Shown in pieces: positions 54,385 to 63,877 of a DNA stretch of 64,000 nucleotides. Source of the DNA: Candidatus Cloacimonadota bacterium. GTDB lineage: Bacteria > Cloacimonadota > Cloacimonadia > Cloacimonadales > TCS61. Both the position numbers and the translations under genes were made by a program. The stretch lies in the NCBI GenBank assembly GCA_021734835.1, contig JAIPIH010000011.1:1-64000 (forward strand), read 5' to 3'. The number at the start of each line of letters is the position of its first letter. Within the stretch, counting starts at the first letter, position 1. The notes beneath the pieces were generated by a model that had not been told where the DNA came from, did no database searches, and saw only the letters and a list, made by a program, of their open reading frames with translations.

Positions 54385-54616
54385 TCTGCATCTTGAGTTC
54401 CCCGTGAACAGTGAATAGCTGAGGGATGATACATTGAGCCTCAAAAGTGAGGTAATGTTTCTGGTCTGGGATATAATTTTCGATAAGTATAAGATGCTGG
54501 CAAAAAGTTTCTATGAAGAGGTCGAAATTGATTTCTCATTCATAATTTCTCCGATGGGCAATCATGAATCTTATCATGGTGTCATCGATTATATTTATTC
54601 TGAATATCAGAGTTGA
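54371..54616 (+). pseudogene. Broken copy of the metallophosphoesterase gene
   Basis: From 54371 the DNA follows the start of the 5068 gene: QLASDLHLEF, then a stop in place of REWL, a frame change, and DIIFDKYKMLAKSFYEE, ISPMGNHESYHGVIDY aligned with the intact DIICDKYKK, TPGNHEYYHGTIDY. It ends at 54616 after about one third of the gene. The intact copy is 49 kb upstream. Confidence 0.85.
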
Positions 54617-55079
54617 ATTTTAAAAAAAATAAACCGTAAAAAATTCAAGGGTAAACATTTTCTAAAAAAGCATATTAATACCTTACCAGTGATATTCTGT
54701 TACTTTTTGGCAGAATATTTTATTCACCCTTTCAAACTCATTTCAAAGCTCTGCCTGGAATGTGATTATTTGTCATATACCGGTTAATTTGCAAATGTAT
54801 TAGTACTTACAGCTAATATAAATCTTCTTTTTTCTTATCCTCTTATCTTTTATCCGTGCTATCCGTAAAATCCGCGGTTTGCAATCTTCTTTTTTGGTTC
54901 TGGCTTGTCCAGGCTAAGGGGTTCTGTGATAAAAGTTAAATTTATGATAACAAAAATCTTGACTGAAATTTACTGGATTTGTTTTCTACTGATTATATTG
55001 GATGATATAGAGTATAAAGTGCTTGCTCTATTTTTAGGTCACACAAAAGAAATGTGAGAATGGAGAAGAAATATTTAAA
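54617..55079. other. Intergenic stretch without recognised gene
   Basis: This is AT-rich sequence with a TTATCCGTGCTATCCGTAAAATCC-like segment around 54845-54880 that looks like a short repeat. No ORF or stable RNA fold is evident. GGAGAAG at about 55062-55068 is the likely ribosome site of the next gene. Confidence 0.4.
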
Positions 55080-56099
55080 ATGATAAACATATTTGTTAGT
55101 TATTCACACAAGAATTACTCCTGGATAGATAAAGAGGATGAGTTCAATTTAGTGCCATATTTAGCTGAGAGTCTGAAATATCATAAAGTTAAAATCTGGT
55201 ACGATCCGGACTTAAAAACACTTCCTGGTATTGATTACGAAAGGAAAATAATTAGTGAAATTAATAAGGCTCAAATTGCAATTTTATTATTAAGTCAAGA
55301 TTTTATAAATTCTGATTTCATAAACAAAATAGAGCTTCCCGAAATAAAAAAAAGAAATCAAAATGGAACATTAGAAATTGTTCCAATATTAGTAGAACCC
55401 TGGTTTATTTCTGACTTGCATCCTGCCGCCTGGTTAGTTAAAACACAAATAATTCCGGGTACTCCAACAGCATTAAGTGATTATACTGATTCAAGAAGGA
55501 ATTTTCTTAAAGCTAGGAAAACTATTCTTGCTTCAATGGAAAGAATTATATCGAGAATAGAAGTTAATCTAAATTCACATCCCGAACAGATTGAACCAGA
55601 AAGACAAAGTGATATAATGCCTATAGTATCAAATGAAATTAAATCAAAAGTTAAATCTTTTTTCTACAAGAAAATATTTGGACATGATAAAATAGAAGAA
55701 AAGAATCATGTAGAAATGATAAAGCCTGAATTTACAAATCAAAAAGAAATAAATAAATCACCTGATAACCTTAATAAATACTCAGAAAGTAGTAATAAAG
55801 AGGGTAAGCAAAACAGTGATGGCGATTTTTCTAATACTAAAAATGAGTTAGAAAAAATCAATGCACGAAAAAAACCGGCAAATGTAAGTATTACAGGTGA
55901 AACAAATACAAAAAAAAATATCTCTAAAAGGTTGCCTGACGTTTGCATAGGTAGGATAAGAATGGATAAACTGAATATTCCAATTGCTAAGTCTAACAAA
56001 CTAAATACTCAAATAGGGGAAATAAGTTTATTAAATCAAACTGCATATACGCCTATGGATGAAAGAGTCAGGATAGGAAATATAGAAATTGTATTATAG
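55080..56099 (+). CDS. TIR-domain protein with long variable tail
   Basis: The 339-aa protein begins INIFVSYSHKNYSWIDKED and continues with VKIWYDPDL, GIDYERKIISEINKAQIAILLLSQDFINSDF and IVPILVEP. This is a clear TIR domain over residues 1 to about 165, with the expected Glu in the YERKI helix. Residues about 170-285 are polar, Asn/Lys-rich and probably disordered. The last 50 residues form a short beta-rich module (VCIGRIRMDKLNI, VRIGNIEIVL). It precedes a HEAT-like gene by 12 nt. The likely role is an NAD-targeting effector controlled by its partner. Confidence 0.8.
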   Translation: MINIFVSYSHKNYSWIDKEDEFNLVPYLAESLKYHKVKIWYDPDLKTLPGIDYERKIISEINKAQIAILLLSQDFINSDFINKIELPEIKKRNQNGTLEIVPILVEPWFISDLHPAAWLVKTQIIPGTPTALSDYTDSRRNFLKARKTILASMERIISRIEVNLNSHPEQIEPERQSDIMPIVSNEIKSKVKSFFYKKIFGHDKIEEKNHVEMIKPEFTNQKEINKSPDNLNKYSESSNKEGKQNSDGDFSNTKNELEKINARKKPANVSITGETNTKKNISKRLPDVCIGRIRMDKLNIPIAKSNKLNTQIGEISLLNQTAYTPMDERVRIGNIEIVL

Positions 56100-56111
56100 G
56101 AGGTAAGCTAA

Positions 56112-57293
56112 ATGGAAACTTTTAACGTTAATGCAAATGAGGACGGAATTGCGAAATACCGAATCAATATCCCTATAGATAATCTTACCAGTGAAGTAGA
56201 GAAATTATATCATGTCGAAGTTCTTGATTCGGAGAACAATAAAATAAATTTAATTAGGGAAAAAGATGAGTTTTATTTTGATAGAATTGATAAAATCGGA
56301 TTTTATGATTTTACAGTAAACTTAATAAAAACTACGAATATAATTGAATCAAGAAAAATTAGAATTACAATAATTGAGAATATCAGATCAAATATTGTTG
56401 AGTGGATTGATAAAGTTGATGCCTCATTAAAAATGAATAAATTTCAATCAGTAAATTCAAAAAAAGTCTGGTTTTCAATTACCAGAGAATTTGGAAGTGA
56501 GGCAGCACTCAAAGAATTGCATAGATTCATATTAAATGAAATGAGTTTGGATGATAATAGTTTAATATTTAAAGTTATTCAATTGTTATCCTATACTCAT
56601 GATGATTCTAATTTGTTAATTCTTGATTACTTATACAAAATTGGTTTACCGGATAATATGGAATCAGATATTGTTGATCAGCTAATAAAAAATAATTCTG
56701 TTAATAAAGTGGATCTATTAATAAAAATGATGAAGAATATAACTTTAGATCAGCTAAAACTAAAAATTATAAATGCTATTGCTATATTGAGAATTGACGT
56801 TAAAAAATACGAAGAAGATTTCCTGTCTTTATTAGAAATAGAAGGGAATTATCAAATACAGTCTGCTTTGATAAAAATATTAGTAAATATACCATCAGAA
56901 AGACTACGAAAGATTCTAGAAAAATTGCTTTTTTCAAAAAGCAGCGGTACTCAAATAGTATGTTTATCAAGCCTATCGTTACTATGGCCATCAGAAAGGA
57001 CTTTTGATTTAATTGCTGAATCAGCACTGCATTTTGATGCTACTTACATCCATAATCCAGCGCCATTCCTGTCAACGCTATATCCGATTAACAGAGATCG
57101 TGCAATGGCTTTTGCAAAAGAAATGCTTATTAATAGAAGAATATCAATATGTATTAAACGCGATATTATAGATACATTAATGCATCTTAATAGCAATGAA
57201 ATTTTAGCTGAAGTAAAAGAACTACAAAAAATAGAAACAGATAATAATTTATTATTACGAATTCAAAACTATATAGATAAATTCAAATATTAA
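56112..57293 (+). CDS. Protein with N-terminal beta domain and HEAT/ARM-like repeats
   Basis: The 393-aa protein starts after AGGAGG. Residues 1-95 look like an Ig-like beta sandwich (YRINIPIDNL, FYDFTVNLIK). From about residue 130 it is helical with leucine-rich pairs (LLILDYLYKIGLPD, ALIKILVNIPSERLRKILEKLL, LSSLSLLWPSERTFDLIAE), resembling HEAT/armadillo repeats. No catalytic motif is visible. Its close link to the TIR gene suggests a sensor or scaffold for it. Confidence 0.62.
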   Translation: METFNVNANEDGIAKYRINIPIDNLTSEVEKLYHVEVLDSENNKINLIREKDEFYFDRIDKIGFYDFTVNLIKTTNIIESRKIRITIIENIRSNIVEWIDKVDASLKMNKFQSVNSKKVWFSITREFGSEAALKELHRFILNEMSLDDNSLIFKVIQLLSYTHDDSNLLILDYLYKIGLPDNMESDIVDQLIKNNSVNKVDLLIKMMKNITLDQLKLKIINAIAILRIDVKKYEEDFLSLLEIEGNYQIQSALIKILVNIPSERLRKILEKLLFSKSSGTQIVCLSSLSLLWPSERTFDLIAESALHFDATYIHNPAPFLSTLYPINRDRAMAFAKEMLINRRISICIKRDIIDTLMHLNSNEILAEVKELQKIETDNNLLLRIQNYIDKFKY

Positions 57294-57500
57294 ATGCTCA
57301 TGAAATGAATATTGTCAAATATAAATAATTGCACATATTGATTTTTATACTCTATTACATTTCTGCATATTTAGCATTTTGATACTCATCAAAGACTATT
57401 AAATGAATATCAGGTTTTTATAGATTATCACAACCACAATGAAAACCATAATTATATGAATTAGACTCTTCCAAAAATCTAACTTCCTTGAAATTTAAGA

Positions 57501-57672
57501 GTTTAACCCACTTTATGCAATAGGATTTCACAAATAGCACCAAGTTTCTGGCACAGAGAAAGTTACAAAATGATCATAAATATCAAAAATATTCACTGAT
57601 CATTTTCTAACTTCTCTGCACTCAGAAACTTAGCACTCTTTGTTAAAGCTTACTGCACAAAATGGGTTTAAC
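57501..57672. repeat. 172-bp imperfect palindrome with 76-nt arms
   Basis: Left arm 57501-57576 pairs with right arm 57597-57672 over the full 76 nt with scattered mismatches and small gaps, around a 20-nt loop. The outer end is GTTTAACCCA and its complement TGGGTTTAAC; the inner end is TGATCA. No ORF lies inside. It occupies much of the 57294-57920 gap, where I see no other clear feature except TTGACT at 57693 without a good -10 box. Confidence 0.72.
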
Positions 57673-57920
57673 TAAAATATAATATAATTTTCTTGACTAA
57701 TAATAGCTGTTTTGGTGTAAGAATTCATCTAAGTATTCCGGTCATTTTCAAAGAATAATATTGATAGCGCAACAAGTATAAAATGGAAGTGTATTACTGG
57801 AGCTATTAATAAAATAATGGGATACGTATGGTCTTATATTTCTATTATAAATAGGATGGGAAAGCAAATAGGATAATTTGTTTTAGATAATGATGTATGG
57901 AGCACAAACAGGAGGTTAAA

Positions 57921-60500
57921 ATGAACATTGATCAAAATTGGCACAAGGAGCAGGTGGAAAAATATCGAGAAGAATTACCGCATTATAAAATTTATGCGAA
58001 TTTCCTGGAGCAGGTTCTTAAAAAGGCGGGTAATAAATATGCCCCATTGTGCATTGTGCAGTCAAGGGCTAAGGGCATTTCCAGTTTTGCAGAGAAAGCG
58101 GTGCGAAAGGCGCATAAGTATAAAGATCCGGTAAACCAGATAACCGACTTATGTGGTGCCCGGATCATAACACATTTTCAATATCAGGTAGATAGAATAA
58201 GTCAGTTTATAAAATCCAATTTCCTGGTTGATGAATTAAACAGCATAGATGTAAGTACGCGCTTACAAGTCTCAGAATTCGGATACCTATCCGTTCATTA
58301 TATTGTTATTCCTCAATCAGATACAATTCTTGGGATACGCGTTCCGGAAGAGATCAAAGACAAAAAAGCTGAAATACAAGTGAGAACACTTTTGCAGCAT
58401 ACCTGGGCGGATATTGCCCATGACAGAATGTATAAAGCACCTATAGCAGTACCGAAATCATGGCAAAGAGAAATGTATGGTTTAGCGGCAATCATGGAAA
58501 ACTCTGATATTGCTTTTAAAAACTTATCTGAGAAACTGGATTATTATACAGATAATTATGGAACAATGTTATCTGAAGAAAATTTACTTAATGAGATCAG
58601 TGTTGTTGAAACCATCCTGAATAATGAAACTGAAAAGGAAAATAAACCGGTTCATGCCTTAAAATTAGCGAAACTGATAATTGCAACCGGGGATTGGGAA
58701 AGAGTGATTAAAGTACTGGAACCAATAGTATCTGCCAATATTGGAGATAATGCCGAGAACATCATCCTGTTAGGTTTAGCAATATGTCATTTCCACAAAT
58801 CAGATTGCCAAAGTGACGAATATAAATCAGGTCAAAAATATTTAGAACAAATTGCCCAGCCAGAAAAAGAAATTTTTCCTGAAAAGGATTATGATAGAAC
58901 GGGAATTGATGATAACTATTATTCAGCAAGAAGAGCCAGGGCTCTTTTTAGTTTAGGAAAAACTTATGGATGTCTTGAAAAAAATATCAGCAGGGCTAAG
59001 GATCTTTTTTATAAGGCTTATCAGTTAGATCCATCAAATCCATATTATCATGCTGCCTATATTGAGTTTGAAATTTGTAGCAATAATGATAGTAATATCA
59101 TTTATATCTTAAAACCATCAATTTTACAGATCATTGAAACCTGCAAAGAACATATAATACTGGATATTGAAATTATTAAAGCCTATTTTACGATAGGAAG
59201 GCTGCTTTTTTTAATTGGAGAAATAGCGGGAAGTATTGCGAAATACTCTAAAGCTATTGATCTTTGCATTTCTAACAAGACACACATCAATAAGGAAACC
59301 TTTGACGATGAAATTGATATTATAACTGAATTGAATAGAAATGAAAAAGTAGATTCCAGGCATTTTGAATGGATCTGTGATCTTCTGCTTTTAGCTAAAA
59401 TAATTAAGTATAACGATGAAACAGCGAAAAACCAGATAAAATCAAAATCACTCTCAGAAACTCCTTTTGAAGAACCTGTTATAATAGTTGCCGGGGGAGC
59501 AGAGGATATGCCTAAGTACAAATTACCGGATTATCAGCATTTCTTAACAAGTTCCTTACAAAGTTTTACCGGAACTGTGTTTGCCGGTGGAACAACTTCC
59601 GGCATTCCCGGATTAGTTGGTTTAGCAACGCAGGCAGTTAGAAGAAATAAGAATGGGCATTTTCAATTAATCGGATATCTGCCCAAAGAGCTGCCTAAAG
59701 ATGCAAAAGCTGACAGTATTAATTACGATAAAATTCATATAACTGATAGTATTGGATTTTCTATTAAGGAGTTGATTCAATATTGGATTGATATAATAAT
59801 TTCGGGAATAAAACCTGCCAAAGTATTAGTACTGGGCATAAACGGGGGCAGAATCTCTGATCTTGAATACAGGCTGGCTTTAGCATTGGGGGCAACAGTA
59901 GGTTTGGTGGAATCCAGTGGCAGAGCTGCCACGGGGCTTTTACTTGATGGTGATTGGGTGGGACATGAAAGGATTATAGTTATCCCTCATGAGGTAGATT
60001 CTATCTGGGCATTTATTAATCAAAATAAGCCATCAAAATTAACAACAGTGCAAGTAAACGAAGCGGCAGAACAAGTTCATAAGGATTATCTGGCAAAAAA
60101 AATTGCTTCCGGAAGTACAACCGATAAATCTATGTTACCCTGGAAAAATCTTCCAGCGGAACTACAGGACTCAAATAGACAGCAGGTTATATTTATGGAA
60201 TGTATATTATCAATGGTAGGTTATAAGATTCAACCATCTGAAAACCCTCAACTGGTTGAATTCGACAAAGATGAAATAATGATTATGGCAAAAATGGAAC
60301 ATGCACGATGGACTATTGAAAAATTGAATTCCGGCTGGAAATATGGTCCTCGAAAAGATACTGAGAAGAAATTATCTCCCTATTTAGTTTCCTGGGATAA
60401 TTTAACCAGGGATATTCAGGATTATGATGTGAATGCTGTAATTAACTTTCCTAAAGTATTGAAAAAAGCCAGATTTGAAATTATCCAAATGAAACGATAG
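57921..60500 (+). CDS. RelA/SpoT synthetase-TPR-SLOG-RyR multidomain protein
   Basis: I start at ATG 57921 because AGGAGG (57910-57915) lies before it; the ATG at 57897 would place that site inside the gene. The 859-aa protein has a RelA/SpoT nucleotidyltransferase domain with ITDLCGARI (about 75-83), FGYLSVHY (about 120) and EIQVRTLLQHTWADIAHD (about 151-168), all synthetase motifs present and no hydrolase domain. TPR-like helices follow. A SLOG/LOG-type Rossmann domain (about 517-703) has VFAGGTTSGIPGLVG and GINGGRISDLE. A C-terminal RyR domain (about 787-858) has KMEHARWTIEKLNSGWKYGP. Predicted alarmone-type nucleotide synthesis with ligand-sensing modules, in a conflict setting. A Nudix gene follows by 31 nt. 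Confidence 0.82.
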   Translation: MNIDQNWHKEQVEKYREELPHYKIYANFLEQVLKKAGNKYAPLCIVQSRAKGISSFAEKAVRKAHKYKDPVNQITDLCGARIITHFQYQVDRISQFIKSNFLVDELNSIDVSTRLQVSEFGYLSVHYIVIPQSDTILGIRVPEEIKDKKAEIQVRTLLQHTWADIAHDRMYKAPIAVPKSWQREMYGLAAIMENSDIAFKNLSEKLDYYTDNYGTMLSEENLLNEISVVETILNNETEKENKPVHALKLAKLIIATGDWERVIKVLEPIVSANIGDNAENIILLGLAICHFHKSDCQSDEYKSGQKYLEQIAQPEKEIFPEKDYDRTGIDDNYYSARRARALFSLGKTYGCLEKNISRAKDLFYKAYQLDPSNPYYHAAYIEFEICSNNDSNIIYILKPSILQIIETCKEHIILDIEIIKAYFTIGRLLFLIGEIAGSIAKYSKAIDLCISNKTHINKETFDDEIDIITELNRNEKVDSRHFEWICDLLLLAKIIKYNDETAKNQIKSKSLSETPFEEPVIIVAGGAEDMPKYKLPDYQHFLTSSLQSFTGTVFAGGTTSGIPGLVGLATQAVRRNKNGHFQLIGYLPKELPKDAKADSINYDKIHITDSIGFSIKELIQYWIDIIISGIKPAKVLVLGINGGRISDLEYRLALALGATVGLVESSGRAATGLLLDGDWVGHERIIVIPHEVDSIWAFINQNKPSKLTTVQVNEAAEQVHKDYLAKKIASGSTTDKSMLPWKNLPAELQDSNRQQVIFMECILSMVGYKIQPSENPQLVEFDKDEIMIMAKMEHARWTIEKLNSGWKYGPRKDTEKKLSPYLVSWDNLTRDIQDYDVNAVINFPKVLKKARFEIIQMKR

Positions 60501-60531
60501 TTTTGTTCTTTAAATTGGAGATAATCAGGTT

Positions 60532-60936
60532 ATGAGTAGACAAAAATACCCTATCCCGGTAGTTCGAGCAGTTATCAGGAATGATGCAGGAGAAATTCTG
60601 TTATTAAAAAGAAGTAATTGTGTACATTATGACAATTTATGGTGCCTTCCAGGTGGTAAAATTGATGCAGAAGATACTATTGAACAGTCACTTAGACGGG
60701 AGTTAGCGGAAGAAACTGCCTTAACAGTGAAAAAGGCGAAATTTCTCTTCTATATAGAAAGTATGGAAAATGTCCAGGATAGTGAAAGTTACATTACTTT
60801 TTATTTTGAATGTACTGTTGAAGGTGAAATAAAGCTGAACAAGGAATCTATGAACTTTGCCTGGATTGGTAAAGAGAGCTTTGATGAATATCAATATGCT
60901 TTTAATACCGCTCAGGTCTTGAAGAGATTATGGTGA
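60532..60936 (+). CDS. Nudix hydrolase
   Basis: The 134-aa protein is a compact Nudix domain: strand ending LLLKRS, then GGKIDAEDTIEQSL and RRELAEETAL. The REUxEE core is intact. The first Glu of the box reads Asp and the last Gly reads Thr. Substrates of the family are nucleoside diphosphates linked to another group. It is cotranscribed with the RelA-SLOG-RyR gene, suggesting it removes or edits a related nucleotide; this is inference. It ends 50 nt before the convergent mraY. Confidence 0.85.
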   Translation: MSRQKYPIPVVRAVIRNDAGEILLLKRSNCVHYDNLWCLPGGKIDAEDTIEQSLRRELAEETALTVKKAKFLFYIESMENVQDSESYITFYFECTVEGEIKLNKESMNFAWIGKESFDEYQYAFNTAQVLKRLW

Positions 60937-60986
60937 GTTGTATTCTATCAATTCGCTTAATCTTGTGTACATAGTCCTTGAGAATT

Positions 60987-62105
60987 TCAGCGAAGTTTAA
61001 TGGTTGAAAGCGCTACGGCTAGTAGTAGTATGGATATGATCCAGAAGCGGACTACTATCTTTTCTTCGGAATAGCCTGATTTCTGGAAATGATGATGCAG
61101 AGGTGCCATTTTAAATAGACGTTTTGGGGTGCCGGTCATTTTTCGGGTATATTTATAATAATTGATCTGAAGTAAGGAAGAGAGTGATTCGGCAACGAAA
61201 ACTCCTCCAACGATTAGTAAAAATATTTCTTCGCGCAGCATAACCGCGATGATTGCCAGTAAGCCGCCTAATGTTAAAGAACCTGTATCACCCATGAATA
61301 TCTGGGCAGGTTTACAATTGAACCAGAGGAATCCAAGCAGTCCGCCAAGCAGGGCTAAGATGAAAACTGTGAGTTCAGCAACCTGCGGGATATAATCCAA
61401 AAGCAGATAATCAGCAAAGCGGAAATTACCTTTCAGATAGGTCATAACTCCCAAACCCAGCAGGGCAACAGAAATTGTGCCGGTTGCCAGACCATCTAGT
61501 CCGTCCGTAAGATTTGTGCCATTGCTGGATGCTACGATCATAAATACTACAAAGGGGATGAATACCCAGTACATATTGATAATAAGATGTTTGAAAAAGG
61601 GAATATTGATACTGGTCAAGCTGGCATCGCCTTGATGATAATGATAAAGGTAAAGAGCAATTGCCAGTCCGAGAACTGTTTGTCCTATGAGCTTGTAACG
61701 GGCGATAAGACCGGTTTTCACCTGTTTAACGTTTTTGAGGTAATCATCAATGAATCCCAGGGTTCCCAGCCAGAGTACTGCGATATACAGAATTAATATA
61801 TAGCGGTTATTAAGGTCATTCCATAAAAGCGAAGAAAGCATAGTACCCGAAAGAAAGATCAAGCCGCCCATGCTCGGGGTCCCGTTCTTTTTCTGATGAC
61901 CAAGTTCCACGAGGTAGTGACTCACGTCTTCACGGTAATTATGAGAACTGGACATTTTTATGAAAAGGGGACCAAAAATCAGAGTGAAGACCATACTGAA
62001 AATGAAGGCAATGACTGCCCGGAAAGTAACATAATTAAAAACATTGAAAACAGTGTAACCGAAAACCTCTAAATTTGATAGAGGTTGTAAAATATATATA
62101 AGCAT
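60987..62105 (-). CDS. mraY: Phospho-N-acetylmuramoyl-pentapeptide transferase MraY
   Basis: The 372-aa integral membrane enzyme moves phospho-MurNAc-pentapeptide onto undecaprenyl phosphate to give lipid I. Diagnostic motifs are all present: KKNGTPSMGGL, FIDDYLKN, NGTNLTDGLDGLA, MGDTGSLTLGG and MAPLHHHFQ, among about ten hydrophobic helices. Length is normal. It stands without other dcw-cluster genes in the window; the next gene on the same strand upstream is an acyl synthetase. It marks the right border of the immune-type island. Confidence 0.97.
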   Translation of the reverse strand: MLIYILQPLSNLEVFGYTVFNVFNYVTFRAVIAFIFSMVFTLIFGPLFIKMSSSHNYREDVSHYLVELGHQKKNGTPSMGGLIFLSGTMLSSLLWNDLNNRYILILYIAVLWLGTLGFIDDYLKNVKQVKTGLIARYKLIGQTVLGLAIALYLYHYHQGDASLTSINIPFFKHLIINMYWVFIPFVVFMIVASSNGTNLTDGLDGLATGTISVALLGLGVMTYLKGNFRFADYLLLDYIPQVAELTVFILALLGGLLGFLWFNCKPAQIFMGDTGSLTLGGLLAIIAVMLREEIFLLIVGGVFVAESLSSLLQINYYKYTRKMTGTPKRLFKMAPLHHHFQKSGYSEEKIVVRFWIISILLLAVALSTIKLR

Positions 62106-62340
62106 TATGCACCTGCTTTTCTTAAATATTATAAACTAATAAAATTGGCTGATTAAAAATGTAAATGTATTTTTTTAAGACGAGATCTGAAATCCGAGAT
62201 CAGAGAATCGGGGAGTAATGAAACTGAGAAATTGTGAAACTGCGAAAATGAGAGTAAGACGGGGACACAAAGCAACACAAAATTACGCAGACCTCTCCGT
62301 CTGTGATCATTCAAAATTCAAAATTCAAAATTATTTATGC
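62106..62340. other. Spacer between acyl synthetase and mraY
   Basis: The middle part (about 62215-62260) contains GAAACTGAGAAATTGTG-type purine-rich units like those of the island. No gene or terminator is evident. Confidence 0.45.
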
Positions 62341-63864
62341 TTACTTCTTTTTTCCTTTTTCCCGGCAGATATTTTCCACTTCGCGGAAGTTTACTTTTCC
62401 ACTGCCCATGAGGGGGATATCTTCAATATAGATGATCTCGCGTGGTACGGCGATGGCGGGGAGCTCTTTTTTCAATTTATGCAGGATTTCGCGGGTGTTA
62501 ATATCTTTGCTGTCAATGGCAGCAACAACGTGGTAGCCCTTTACGTCATCGGGAACACCCACGACGCAGCAGTTGACTTCTTCATCGAGAAATTTCGAGA
62601 GTGCTTCTTCCGTTCGGACGAGGGAAACCATTTCTCCGGCGACTTTTATGAAGCGTCTAAGCCTGCCTTTATGCCAGATGAAGCCATCTTCATCTATCAC
62701 AGCCATATCGCCGGTATCATACCAGCCGTTACGGATATGCAGGCTGGTTTCTTCTTCGTCGCCCAGATAGCCTTTCATAACCAGGTCGCCTTTAACGAGT
62801 AATTTACCGGTTTCACCAGCCGGTATTTCTTCACCTGTTTCGCGGTCCACGACCTTTACCTGAGCGCCAGGTACTGCTTTTCCGATGCTGCCAAAACGGC
62901 AGAAATGGAAATTATTAACCGAAACAACCGGGCTTGTTTCCGTGGTGCCATAGCCTTCCATCACTTTAACATCGTGCTGGTGAAGGTAGCTGAGCCGCAG
63001 TTTTTCCGGTAGTTTATCTGCTCCGGTTATGGCAATGCGCACGGAATCAAAATCGCCCTTTTGCGCTTTTTTCAGATAGCCGGCAAAGAAAGTGGGCGTG
63101 CCCACTAGAACCGAAATCCTGTATTTGCGAATACCGTCGACAATCACCTTGTATTCCAGAGGATTAGAATATGCCACCACGCTATAACCCGTAAGAAGCG
63201 GCATCCAGAAAGTTACTGTTAAACCAAAGACATGAAAAAGGGGAAGAGTCCCGCCAAAAACTTCATAATCACGCATATCAAGGTAAGAGGGAAGAAGACT
63301 GACATTATGCCAGATATTTTTATGTGTGAGCTGCACAGCTTTGGGTGTTTTCTCACTACCACTGGTAAACAGGATCACGCAATTATCATTCATGCTGCCC
63401 TGATGCGTATAGCGTGAGATCAAAGCAGCAGGCATCTTACTGAGCAAAGCAGCTTTGATCTTATCCAGTGAAGTAATACTCGTTAAGATGTCTTCAATAT
63501 AGATGAACCAGGACTGTTGTGGCAGATTTAATTTCTGCAGTAGTTTTTTACTGGTCAAAACGAAATCCAGAGCGCATTTTTCCCTGGCATATTCGCAGTT
63601 TTCAATGGCGCCGGTGGAATAATTTATCATTGCCGGCACTTTTCCTGCCATAAGGGTTGCCAGAATGCTGATATGGCAGCCGGCAGTGGTGGGTATCATA
63701 ATGCCAAAATAGTGTCCCTGTAAAGGTTCGATCTTGGCTTTCAGGATGAGTGCCGCAATGAGGATGCGCTCATAAGTATAATCATTACCAGATGTTATGT
63801 CATAGACGGCAATTTTCTTTCCCTGCTTTTTTGCCTGCAGGATAAACCTGGTCTGTAATTGCAC
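62341..63864 (-). CDS. AMP-dependent acyl-CoA/acyl-ACP synthetase
   Basis: The 507-aa protein has the adenylate-forming family motifs: VILFTSGSEKTPKAVQLTH (P-loop, about 165-183), VMEGYGTTETSP, WYDTGDMAVIDEDGF with the ATP-binding Asp, and a C-terminal MGSGKVNFRE with the catalytic Lys. These enzymes activate fatty acids as acyl-AMP and pass them to CoA or ACP. The sequence resembles the synthetase half of Aas-type proteins. It starts with GTG, preceded by AGGCGG, 13 nt after the end of a paralog at 63878. Confidence 0.88.
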   Translation of the reverse strand: MQLQTRFILQAKKQGKKIAVYDITSGNDYTYERILIAALILKAKIEPLQGHYFGIMIPTTAGCHISILATLMAGKVPAMINYSTGAIENCEYAREKCALDFVLTSKKLLQKLNLPQQSWFIYIEDILTSITSLDKIKAALLSKMPAALISRYTHQGSMNDNCVILFTSGSEKTPKAVQLTHKNIWHNVSLLPSYLDMRDYEVFGGTLPLFHVFGLTVTFWMPLLTGYSVVAYSNPLEYKVIVDGIRKYRISVLVGTPTFFAGYLKKAQKGDFDSVRIAITGADKLPEKLRLSYLHQHDVKVMEGYGTTETSPVVSVNNFHFCRFGSIGKAVPGAQVKVVDRETGEEIPAGETGKLLVKGDLVMKGYLGDEEETSLHIRNGWYDTGDMAVIDEDGFIWHKGRLRRFIKVAGEMVSLVRTEEALSKFLDEEVNCCVVGVPDDVKGYHVVAAIDSKDINTREILHKLKKELPAIAVPREIIYIEDIPLMGSGKVNFREVENICREKGKKK

Positions 63865-63877
63865 TTATTGCCGCCTG

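Noticed and set aside
62218-62802. 194-aa open frame antisense to the acyl synthetase
   Set aside because: It begins in purine-rich repeat and then runs opposite a well-supported gene with no recognisable motif.
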